A stretch of 64,000 bases of DNA from Schaalia sp. JY-X169 (GTDB lineage: Bacteria > Actinomycetota > Actinomycetes > Actinomycetales > Actinomycetaceae): NCBI RefSeq assembly GCF_014069575.1, contig NZ_CP059675.1:620001-684000 (forward strand), in the 5' to 3' direction. The position numbers were made by a program, and so were the translations under genes. Shown here in pieces: positions 40,930 through 49,374 of this stretch. Numbering within the stretch: the first letter of the stretch is position 1; each line of letters starts with the position of its first letter. The notes under the pieces are model-generated. The model was not told the origin of the DNA. It did not search any database and was given only the letters and a program-made list of their open reading frames with translations.

Positions 40930-43914
40930 CTAGTTGGGCCGAATATCATCGGCTGTGGGGTGCGATCCTGAAGGTATCGAAACCATCCGATTTAGGTATG
41001 GTTGGAGCGCGTCGATAGGCAACATTTGCGCAGCGCGTTCCGGACGGCGCGCGTTGTCCCAGTCACCTCTGGTAACCGTCCCTAGGCCCCATTCGCTGAG
41101 CCAGTCCAGCCGGTGCTGGACGGTGAATGACCTATCTGCCAGTGTCGGGATAGTGATTACGCCTTGTCTGTGCGCCATCACGAGGGACATCAACACGGAG
41201 CGCTGCGGAGTGACGATACGGCGGCCCCTCCCGTGAGTGAATCGCACGTCCCAGTCCCGCCATTCCTCAACAGTGCGAAGACACCCAGTCTTGGCGATAT
41301 CCCGGGCTAGTTCGCGTGCCCGCAGACAATCCGCTACCGTTTCCCAAGGTTCGGTGGTGAACGTTGCAATCTCGTGCTGGGTGCCATCCGGAAGGAGCAC
41401 CCACTGGTTTGTCATCGAGCCCATCACTGGGCGCCGTTTCAGGTCATAATCCATTGAGATGGAGCGTTCAACCTTTGAGGGTATGAAATCTTTGCGTTTA
41501 TCCCGGCGGCTTAATTCCTGGAATGAAGGAAAACGCGTGTAGCCGTTCGGGACGCGACCTTCGCGAGTAACGACGGCTCGAAGCAGAAACTCCCGGTCTT
41601 CAATACTGTCGGGGACGATACCTTTCGGTGCTTTCAGCCCGTTGTGCGCACAAACCCCGCCGAGTTCCAAGGAAACATTTCCGCGCGTGGTGAAATTGAC
41701 GAGGTCGCCTTGGGAGTGTTTCGCTTCCCAGACCATCGGGTCACCAGTGAGCGCGAGGCGTGACTCTCGGAGAACATCGGCCAGTCCGTATAGGTCGAGT
41801 GCCTCAACCACAGGAGGCTGTACGTCAGTAATGAAGCCATCGGTAGTTACGCTGTAAACATTGCCACCGCCGGTCGTGATCTGGTTCAGTGCGGCAAGTA
41901 ACTGTGCTCGCACCAAACTGGTAGTCATCGCCGCATGATAGGGGCTCGTAATACCGGAACCTCCAACTGCATCCATCTCTTGCGAATGTGCGTTCCAGGC
42001 CCGCTGCTCAGCAACATCCTGTGCCGTTTTACCGTAAACCGAATTCACCGCAGTCTTCAGCGTTTTCTCTTCGATACTTCCGGATCCGTACATCACTTTG
42101 GCAATGTTCCGGTCATCAATAAGCTGCTTGACTCCGTGGCGTAGTGACTTGCTCGGGGAGCCGTCCTCAAGCGTTAGAATCCGCCCGATAAAGCCAATCT
42201 GGCAGAAAACTTTTGCGCCCAGTTTCAGCGCAAGCCACAGCTCGGGTCCACATACCCATGTGCCCGCTACTCCTTCGGAGGTGCGAGGATAGACCAAGGT
42301 TCCGTCAGCGACGATTGGCAGAGTTGGGTGAGCAACATTTTCGGGGAATTCGAAAGAAACGAATCCCACAAACGGGGATGTTGGGCCCGGCACGTCATCC
42401 AACGTCAATTCCCGTTCATGAACTACCTCTTCAATGGCTCCCGCTTCCCAGTCAAGATCATCAATAAGCGCCATAGCTGTTGGGTACGCATTCTGAGCAT
42501 CAATATCTACGGTCGGGAACGGATAGAACCCGGGCATTGGGCACGAGTTGAGACCGCCGTGATAGGCACTTGCAAACGTGCTCATCAGTTGTTTCGCAGA
42601 TCCATCTACCGGATTTCGTCCCCGCTTGGAGTAGAACGTAAGCCGGTCGCCGTCTTCGATGATTTCCACACCATCGTCTTCATCGACTAAGCCAGCGAAC
42701 TTCTTGCGAAAATCGGCCGTGCTCTCCGCGTCTAAATAGGACGAACCGCTGTTAACTAGTGCCGAGGCAGCTCCACCGGATAATGTCACCGGTGGAACGA
42801 CACCGTCTCCCCATAGCCGAGCCATATACTCAACAACGATCACAGCATCGTTGATCCCGTATTCGAGGAAATCTTCTAGGTGTTTTTCCCGGTATTGACT
42901 CATTCGAGAGATCCAATTATCCGGCACCTCAAGTTTCGGGACACCGCAAGCAGCACCCAGATCAGCGAGACTCTTTTGCCCTGCAGGGGCATGAGCCATT
43001 GAGTCCCTAACTGTGACCGACAACGATTGCCACCAATAACCGTTTGCGCTGCCTTTTTGCATCCGAAACGGAAGGAGGGTCACGAGGCCGCCAGCAGCTG
43101 ACGTCAGCCGCGTTAGGTGATCAACATCCCTTGACTTTTCATCGATACGAAATGCTGTGAGGTCGGCACTGCCGTAGTGACAAGCTATAACTAGCGGAAC
43201 ACGGAACTTTGCCAGCGCCTCACTGCGGTCGAACGGATCCTCACTCCAGAACGCAGACCGCGCTACTCCACGAGGCCCCACATCATCCGACACTAGGTAC
43301 GACTTCCAGAGTTCAGCCGCTTCAACAACGGTCCACAACGCGGTATGCAGCGATATCCGGTCACCCGTCAGCGGCAGGATCACCACCTCGACCATCGCTG
43401 AGGGGTCCAGCGGATCCCGAGTGCAGAACTGATACGAATCGATAACCCTGGTTCCGTCGACCGTCGTGAACTCTGTGTCGAAACCTACGACGATTCCTTC
43501 TTTGCCGGTGCCCATGGCGCGCACCGATTCGAGCCCACCGAACGCCGTCGCTGAAATCGACACGGCAGTAGCAACAACACCGGAGCCGCTACGGTCACGC
43601 GGTCGTAACATGGGGCTCCCCATAGTGGCTATTGACCGTGCCAGATTTTCTGCCGCCTGACCGGGACGAAATTCAGTCTCGATATCGTCAGAAAACTGTG
43701 GCAGAACCGCATTGCCACAACTAGCGACGGTATTCGGAGACAAAATATGTCCCGAAACTCCGGCGTTAGCGGGCAAAGTGCCGGAACCGGGTACCGTGTT
43801 TCGCGACCGCCGCCGCACGAGCACCTCGAAGACTGCCGCAGAACTCCCAGCTCGGCTAGACCTAGCATCAACTAGATCAACAATCTGATGCGATTCCCAC
43901 CCCGGTGCGCTCAT
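40930..43914 (-). CDS. Family B DNA polymerase with 3'-5' exonuclease (piPolB-like)
   Basis: A 994-aa family B DNA polymerase. Exonuclease motifs: I GFDTEF (D146, E148), II HYGSADL (D251), III YGINDA (Y352, D356). Polymerase motifs: A VDIDAQNAYPTAM (D470), B KTLKTAVNSVYG (617-628), C VTTDG (D692). At 742-745 the residues TTRG stand where phi29-type enzymes have KxY; a KTRG motif there is, as recalled, a mark of primer-independent PolBs (pipolins). The spacing A to B (about 150 residues) leaves room for protein-priming type insertions. The first 130 residues are low complexity. Start 43914 overlaps the HTH gene stop (ATGA). It presumably replicates the excised element. No terminal protein gene was seen. 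Confidence 0.85.
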   Translation of the reverse strand: MSAPGWESHQIVDLVDARSSRAGSSAAVFEVLVRRRSRNTVPGSGTLPANAGVSGHILSPNTVASCGNAVLPQFSDDIETEFRPGQAAENLARSIATMGSPMLRPRDRSGSGVVATAVSISATAFGGLESVRAMGTGKEGIVVGFDTEFTTVDGTRVIDSYQFCTRDPLDPSAMVEVVILPLTGDRISLHTALWTVVEAAELWKSYLVSDDVGPRGVARSAFWSEDPFDRSEALAKFRVPLVIACHYGSADLTAFRIDEKSRDVDHLTRLTSAAGGLVTLLPFRMQKGSANGYWWQSLSVTVRDSMAHAPAGQKSLADLGAACGVPKLEVPDNWISRMSQYREKHLEDFLEYGINDAVIVVEYMARLWGDGVVPPVTLSGGAASALVNSGSSYLDAESTADFRKKFAGLVDEDDGVEIIEDGDRLTFYSKRGRNPVDGSAKQLMSTFASAYHGGLNSCPMPGFYPFPTVDIDAQNAYPTAMALIDDLDWEAGAIEEVVHERELTLDDVPGPTSPFVGFVSFEFPENVAHPTLPIVADGTLVYPRTSEGVAGTWVCGPELWLALKLGAKVFCQIGFIGRILTLEDGSPSKSLRHGVKQLIDDRNIAKVMYGSGSIEEKTLKTAVNSVYGKTAQDVAEQRAWNAHSQEMDAVGGSGITSPYHAAMTTSLVRAQLLAALNQITTGGGNVYSVTTDGFITDVQPPVVEALDLYGLADVLRESRLALTGDPMVWEAKHSQGDLVNFTTRGNVSLELGGVCAHNGLKAPKGIVPDSIEDREFLLRAVVTREGRVPNGYTRFPSFQELSRRDKRKDFIPSKVERSISMDYDLKRRPVMGSMTNQWVLLPDGTQHEIATFTTEPWETVADCLRARELARDIAKTGCLRTVEEWRDWDVRFTHGRGRRIVTPQRSVLMSLVMAHRQGVITIPTLADRSFTVQHRLDWLSEWGLGTVTRGDWDNARRPERAAQMLPIDALQPYLNRMVSIPSGSHPTADDIRPN

Positions 43915-44150
43915 TTGTTGCCACCACGGCTTTCCTGAGTCGCGGAAGTTGTCGCTACAGGAATTGCCAGAGATTCAAGGTCCGCGAGTCGTACCTTTAC
44001 ACGGGACCCAATCTTGACCGCAGGCAGGCGACCATCAGCAATGTATTTCCGAAGGGTCTGGTAAGCGCCGAATCCAAGCGCAGAAGCTTCTTTAAGAGAT
44101 AGGTAACGCTTTGTATGACATTGTTGGTTGGGATGTCCAAATTTTCCCAT
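43911..44150 (-). CDS. Helix-turn-helix (excisionase/MerR-like) protein
   Basis: A 79-aa protein with a winged HTH of the excisionase/DNA-binding family type: YLSLKEASALGFGAYQTLRKYIADGRLPAVKIGSRVKVRLADLE is the region (residues 16-60), where KEAS...RKYI...G.LPA.KIG.R.. is the typical pattern. It is first in the polB-mob operon. It may act as a regulator of that operon or as directionality factor for excision. The C-terminal 15 residues are polar. Confidence 0.75.
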   Translation of the reverse strand: MGKFGHPNQQCHTKRYLSLKEASALGFGAYQTLRKYIADGRLPAVKIGSRVKVRLADLESLAIPVATTSATQESRGGNK

Positions 44151-44731
44151 GTTCGACTCCAGACAGCAGTAACTGTCCGGAGAGGGGTGCTTTCCCGGCT
44201 ATGTCTGGGCGGCCTGATGTGCCGTGCTCAACTCACTAGCGGAAATCCGCCGTTGCTTTCCAGGAGCGCTAACTCCCTACCCAGCCTCTTGCTCAAATAA
44301 TCTTGGAGGATCTACCGGCTGCTAGCCGTTCGGTGTGCTACACCGTGGAACGTTTATAAACGCCCACCCTCGGGGTGATCCCTCTCTAGCAACCTAGCAA
44401 TCGCGGTAACTAAAGCACTAATCGCGAGTCTACCATGGGTGTCAAGCTAGAGCAATAGGTGCCGCTGTTTACCACCTTTCGGTGTATTGCTGAGAAGCAA
44501 CTTTTACATCAGAACAAGGCTAGAGCAACAGGCAACCAACTACGAGTTGACTGATATGCGATTTGAAGCGGGTATTTGTCAGACGTCCTGGCTAAACTGA
44601 AGGAGTAATAACGTGGTGATCAGTGTAGGAGTGGACTGCAGCCTAGGGGGAAGAGGAAGATGCGCGTGATGGAGATGACCTTGTTGGTGTCACTTTGAGC
44701 CGACTTTTCGAAACTGTATGGGTGAACATCA
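44151..44731. other. Gene-free region with hairpins and direct repeats (candidate oriT/replication origin and divergent promoters)
   Basis: No gene is supported in these 581 bp. Structures seen: hairpin CGGTGT-GCT-ACACCG (44331-44345), palindrome GTTTATAAAC (44352-44361), hairpin CACCC-TCG-GGGTG (44365-44377), hairpin CACC-TTTC-GGTG (44473-44484), hairpin TTGCT-GAGA-AGCAA (44487-44500), and a 14-bp direct repeat GCTAGAGCAA(T/C)AGG at 44446 and 44519. It lies between the minus-strand polB-mob operon and the plus-strand helicase operon, the usual place for oriT or ori. Function is inferred. Confidence 0.45.
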
Positions 44732-47650
44732 GTGACTGAAGCATTCGACTTTGCTGGTGCTAATACTTCTCAGAGGGAAGCAATCTCAACCACTGAGGGC
44801 GGCCTATTAATAATCGCTGGGCCTGGAACAGGCAAGACTTTCACGCTTGTGAACCGCGTCGTCTATTTACTTGAGCAACTCGCAGTCGAGGCTTCACAAA
44901 TTTTTGTGGCTACTTTCACTGATAAAGCGGCAAAAGAGCTAGTCACACGAATCTCGAACGAGCTTGACCGACGCGGCATCCGGGCAAACGTAAACGAGAT
45001 GTATGTTGGCACTTTCCACTCTCTTGCTCTCAGAATCATAAAAGAGAATCTCGAGTTCACGCGCCTGAAAACTGGTTTTCGAGTACTTGACTCCTTCGAT
45101 CAGTCATATACGGTATTTCAGAATTACCACCATTTCGAGGCAATCGAAAACATCGAGATGATTCTCCCAGGTAAGAGCAAGTGGCGGAACTCTTCTACGA
45201 TAACTAAGTGGGTTAACGCACTATCTGAAGAACTAATCACTGCTTCTGAATTGAGCGACGATCTCGACGTAGAGACCAAGGTACTCGGCGAGATTTACGA
45301 GGTTTACCTTCGTGTAATTGACGAACAGAATCTTCTTGATTTCGCAGGTATCCAAGTCGAGGCTCTTCGGATTCTCCGAGAGAACGACGCCGTACGTAAA
45401 AGATACACCGATCAGCTTCGCTACATCATGATCGATGAGTATCAAGACACCAACTATATTCAGGAACAGCTTGTTTTCTTGCTCGGTGAGAAGCATAAGA
45501 ACATCTGTGTTGTTGGTGACGATGACCAAGGCCTATATCGCTTTCGTGGCGCCACAATCCGCAACATTCTTGAATTCTCCGATCGATTTGAGGGTAGCGA
45601 ATGCAAGACTCTTCAACTCACAGAGAACTATCGCTCAACGCCGGGAATAGTGGACTTCTATAACAACTGGATGGAGACGACATCCGGATCGAAATTCAAG
45701 TTCGAATGGGACGAGTACAGGTATCGCAAAACTATCGTTGCTGCGGGTGAGCCCGGACCCAACTGTCCAACTGTTGTGAAAGTAGCGGGCAAAGAGGATG
45801 CCGATGAGTGGCACAAAGAGATCCTGGCGTCCATCCGCGCGATTGAAAGCAGCGAAAGTTTCACAGATCTCAACCAGATTGCCTTCCTCTTCCGCTCGGT
45901 GAAGCATCCCTCCGTAACGAAGCTCGCCGAGTTTCTAGAGTCAAACGGCATCAACGTGTACTCACCGCGCTCGGGTCAGTTCTTCGACCGATATGAAGTG
46001 AAGCTTGCTTTCGGCTGTCTGATGCTCACTCTGCCGAATTACGTCATAGCACTTGAAAACGACGAGTTCCACTGGTTACCTGATGACTACCATCGTTTCA
46101 TCCTTTCTTGTGTGGTTACTGCCAACGAGTATCTAGTCGAATCCAACAACTTCGATTTACTCAAGTGGATCCAACGCACCGGTCGCTCCCATGCAGGTAT
46201 CACTGAACCCACCGACTATGCGTTCTCGGGGATTCTCTATCACCTATTCTCGTTCGAGCCCTTCTTGACGATGCTGTCAACCTCCATGGACTCCGGGGTT
46301 GTAGATATACGGCCGAGTCGAAATCTAGCGCTTCTCACACAACTGGTAGCGAAATTCGAGTACCTCCACCACGTCACTCTGCTCTCACCTAAACTTTTCC
46401 AAGGCAAGCGACAAATCGACTCCCAAACTGAACGCCTTTTCAACCTCTATCTGCGGTTGCTCTACCAAGGTGGGATCGCCGAGTATGAAGATGACTCTGA
46501 GTACGCACCTTCAGGCTGTGTGTCGTTCCTTACTGTTCACCAATCTAAAGGGATGGAGTTCCCGATTGTTTTCGTTGGTTCACTCAACGCTGTGCCGAGA
46601 AAGCAAGAAGACGCGCTACTCACGATGGTTCTAGAACGTCATCAAAAGCGTGCGGAATTCGAGCCTAGAGATCAAGTAAAGTTCTTTGATTTCTGGAGAC
46701 TTTATTACACCGCATTTTCCCGTGCCCAAAACCTTCTCGTCCTCACAGCAAACGAAGAGAAATCAACGCCGTCACAGTATTTCCGTGACGTTTACACGCC
46801 GTTACCAACATGGCGAGACGGGGGCTTCAACCTTTCTCTCTTCGACTTCGAAACAGTAAAAGACGTTAACCTGAAACAGGCTTTCTCCTTCACCGGGGAC
46901 ATTACTGTTTATGAAACCTGCTCTCTGCAGTACAAGTTCTTCAAAGATCTAGAATTTGCGCCGGTTCGAGTAAACGCGATGCTTTTTGGCAGACTGGTCC
47001 ACCAAACGATCGAAGACATCCACCGGGCTGCGCTCCGTGGGGAAACCAGCCTGATCACTCCGGACAACATCGACGCGTGGTTCAAGATGAACTATGAGAA
47101 CCTTTCCAAAGCTGAGCGCATCTATCTAGCTGAACCTCAGCAACAGGCGGCGCTTGAACAGGTTCAACGATATGTGTTGCGTCAGCGCGGAGACTGGTCG
47201 CGCATTAAAGAAGCCGAGGTAGACGTGTCACTCGTCAAGGCTGATTACATTCTTGACGGCACCATTGATCTAATCCGAGCTGACGATGGGTCGGTAGAGA
47301 TTATCGACTTCAAAGCTACCAAGAAGCCCGATATGGTCTCGGATCACGAAATGATAGAACGGTACCGGCGGCAACTGCATGTATATGCTCACCTCGTCGA
47401 AGAACGAACCGGTGAGCGGGTGTCGAAGATGCATCTTTACTACACCGGAGAAGAGTCTGGTAATCCGATGATTTCCTGGCCATACTCCAAAACTGCTATC
47501 GAGGCTACTGTCACCGTCTTCGATGAAGTGGTGCACAAAATCCTCAACAAGAACTATCAGCAGCGAGCTGAATCCTTGAAAACCTGCAAAGAGTGCGACT
47601 TCAACGCCTACTGCGCAAAGAAAACGAACGAGAAAGAGGCTGCCCGATGA
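44732..47650 (+). CDS. UvrD-like helicase with Cas4/RecB-type nuclease domain
   Basis: A 972-aa superfamily 1A helicase fused to a PD-(D/E)XK nuclease. Helicase motifs: Walker A AGPGTGKTF (about 28-36), Ia TFTDKAAKEL, II MIDEYQDTN, III GDDDQGLYRFRGA, V VHQSKGMEF, and VI YTAFSRAQNLLVL. The nuclease core is VEIIDFKATK with RQLHVYAHL. A Cys in YETCSLQYKFF and CKECDFNAYC at the end could hold an Fe-S cluster, as in Cas4 and AddB. The start is GTG 44732 with a weak RBS. The stop overlaps the methyltransferase start (ATGA), so it is part of one operon with modification and restriction genes. Confidence 0.88.
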   Translation: MTEAFDFAGANTSQREAISTTEGGLLIIAGPGTGKTFTLVNRVVYLLEQLAVEASQIFVATFTDKAAKELVTRISNELDRRGIRANVNEMYVGTFHSLALRIIKENLEFTRLKTGFRVLDSFDQSYTVFQNYHHFEAIENIEMILPGKSKWRNSSTITKWVNALSEELITASELSDDLDVETKVLGEIYEVYLRVIDEQNLLDFAGIQVEALRILRENDAVRKRYTDQLRYIMIDEYQDTNYIQEQLVFLLGEKHKNICVVGDDDQGLYRFRGATIRNILEFSDRFEGSECKTLQLTENYRSTPGIVDFYNNWMETTSGSKFKFEWDEYRYRKTIVAAGEPGPNCPTVVKVAGKEDADEWHKEILASIRAIESSESFTDLNQIAFLFRSVKHPSVTKLAEFLESNGINVYSPRSGQFFDRYEVKLAFGCLMLTLPNYVIALENDEFHWLPDDYHRFILSCVVTANEYLVESNNFDLLKWIQRTGRSHAGITEPTDYAFSGILYHLFSFEPFLTMLSTSMDSGVVDIRPSRNLALLTQLVAKFEYLHHVTLLSPKLFQGKRQIDSQTERLFNLYLRLLYQGGIAEYEDDSEYAPSGCVSFLTVHQSKGMEFPIVFVGSLNAVPRKQEDALLTMVLERHQKRAEFEPRDQVKFFDFWRLYYTAFSRAQNLLVLTANEEKSTPSQYFRDVYTPLPTWRDGGFNLSLFDFETVKDVNLKQAFSFTGDITVYETCSLQYKFFKDLEFAPVRVNAMLFGRLVHQTIEDIHRAALRGETSLITPDNIDAWFKMNYENLSKAERIYLAEPQQQAALEQVQRYVLRQRGDWSRIKEAEVDVSLVKADYILDGTIDLIRADDGSVEIIDFKATKKPDMVSDHEMIERYRRQLHVYAHLVEERTGERVSKMHLYYTGEESGNPMISWPYSKTAIEATVTVFDEVVHKILNKNYQQRAESLKTCKECDFNAYCAKKTNEKEAAR

Positions 47651-49371
47651 GTGAACATAAGCAAGAACAGTTTGAGTTCTTCGATTTACCGACGATTAAG
47701 GGTTTCCCCGAACTCCGTTGGACAGGGAAGCGCCCCTACCGCTCGACCCTCTACTACCCGGCACAGCTTCGGGAGCGCTACGGGGATGAAATCAAATCTG
47801 GTCCCCACGAAGGCTGGATAAACAAACTTTTCTGGGGTGACAACCTCCAAGTAATGAGTCACCTCCTCGCAGAGTTCCGCGGAAAAGTGGACCTCATCTA
47901 CATCGACCCACCCTTCGATTCAAAGGCTGACTACAAGAAGAAGATCAGTCTACGAGGCAAGACAGTCACTAACGATGCGTCTTCCTTCGAAGAGAAGCAA
48001 TACGGTGACATCTGGACCAACGATGAATACTTGCAATTCATGTACGAGCGCCTAATAATTTGCCGCGAGTTACTCTCGGACACCGGTAGTATCTACTTGC
48101 ATTGTGACTGGCATAAGAGTCATCACTTGCGCATGATCATGGATGAAATCTTTGCCCCAAGTAATTTCCTTAACGAAGTGATCTGGGCATACGGCAGCGG
48201 CGGTGGAAGTAAAGATCGTTTCGGACGTAAACACGATACGTTGCTTTTCTACGCGAAAAAGGAAGGCCGTCACCAGTTTTTCCCTGATGAGGTACGCGTA
48301 CCGTATTCAGCGGTGATTCCAGATAAGTGGGCAGATAAGTTTGACCCTCGGGGCAAGTATTGCCCTGACACCTGGGACATCTCTCGTCCTCCAAATCATT
48401 CGGCTGAGTGGGTAAAATACCCAACCCAAAAACCAGAAGCTCTCCTGGAGCGAGTGCTTCTTGCGTCCTCAAAGCCCGGAGATATCGTATTCGACTGTTT
48501 TATGGGGTCCGGAACAACTCAAGCCGTTGCTATGAAGCTCGGTAGGAAGTTTATTGGATCTGACATAAACCTCGGCGCCGTTCAAACCACCTCTAAGAGG
48601 CTCCTAGTGATTGCCGAAGGGATTGAAGCTAAACGAGTCAGCCTACTCGACTCCGACGACGAGGAGTTGCAGAAGTTCACTGGATTTGAAGTGTTAAATG
48701 TGAATAACTACGACTTCTTTAGGAATCCAGTTGAGGCGCGGCAACTGCTCATTGAGGCTCTTGAGGTCCAACCCTTCCCAGCAGCTAATGTGTGGGATGG
48801 TGAGCTGGATGGGCGAATGGTGAAGATTATGCCAGTCAACCGGATTGCGACCAAAGCTGACTTGGAAGAGCTAAAGGCTAACCTTCCGTACAAGACCTAT
48901 GAAAAGCGTAAGGAAGAAAACCCGGGTAAGCCGGTAGAGCGCATTACTCTTGTTTGCATGGGGCACGATGCCGATTTGAAAGCATCGCTTGAAGCTGAAC
49001 TGGCTGACTACAAGGTAGATGTTGAAGTAGTTGACATTCTTCGTGACCGGAAGGACCTGCATCTCAAGCGTGAGGCAGAAGCTGAAGTTGTGCGCGAAGG
49101 CGGGAAGCTCGTTATCAGACAGTTCTACCCGCTAAACCTTATGCAGAAATTGTCGATGCAGAAGGAGTTTGTTGATGATTGGCGGCAACTTGTCGAATCG
49201 GTAATGATCGATTGGAACTATGACGGTGTCGTTATGGAGCCAACCATTACCGATGTTCCTAGTAAAGACGAATTGGTTGCCGGATTCTACGAAATCCCGG
49301 ATGACGTTGGAACTATCAGGGTCAAGATCACTGATCTGCTCGCTGAGTCACTTGAAGTCGAGGTGGGGTAG
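47647..49371 (+). CDS. Type III-like site-specific DNA methyltransferase (Mod)
   Basis: A 574-aa beta-class N6-adenine or N4-cytosine methyltransferase. The catalytic motif IV DLIYIDPPFDSKADY (about residue 83) comes before the SAM-binding motif I FDCFMGSGTTQAVA (about residue 283), the order of Mod subunits. The region between, and the C-terminal third, would carry target recognition. The start at 47647 gives MSEHKQEQ and overlaps the helicase stop (ATGA). The res gene starts four bases after its stop. It protects host DNA at sites recognised by the partner nuclease. Confidence 0.88.
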   Translation: MSEHKQEQFEFFDLPTIKGFPELRWTGKRPYRSTLYYPAQLRERYGDEIKSGPHEGWINKLFWGDNLQVMSHLLAEFRGKVDLIYIDPPFDSKADYKKKISLRGKTVTNDASSFEEKQYGDIWTNDEYLQFMYERLIICRELLSDTGSIYLHCDWHKSHHLRMIMDEIFAPSNFLNEVIWAYGSGGGSKDRFGRKHDTLLFYAKKEGRHQFFPDEVRVPYSAVIPDKWADKFDPRGKYCPDTWDISRPPNHSAEWVKYPTQKPEALLERVLLASSKPGDIVFDCFMGSGTTQAVAMKLGRKFIGSDINLGAVQTTSKRLLVIAEGIEAKRVSLLDSDDEELQKFTGFEVLNVNNYDFFRNPVEARQLLIEALEVQPFPAANVWDGELDGRMVKIMPVNRIATKADLEELKANLPYKTYEKRKEENPGKPVERITLVCMGHDADLKASLEAELADYKVDVEVVDILRDRKDLHLKREAEAEVVREGGKLVIRQFYPLNLMQKLSMQKEFVDDWRQLVESVMIDWNYDGVVMEPTITDVPSKDELVAGFYEIPDDVGTIRVKITDLLAESLEVEVG

Positions 49372-49374
49372 GAC

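Noticed and set aside
47593-47646. Upstream start for the methyltransferase
   Set aside because: This extension would overlap the helicase by 58 bp and has no RBS; ATG 47647 makes the usual ATGA overlap.
44732-47650. Extra copy of host adnAB or uvrD2
   Set aside because: Its gene order, lower GC impression, single-gene Cas4-like nuclease fusion and ATGA link to mod place it with the element's cargo.
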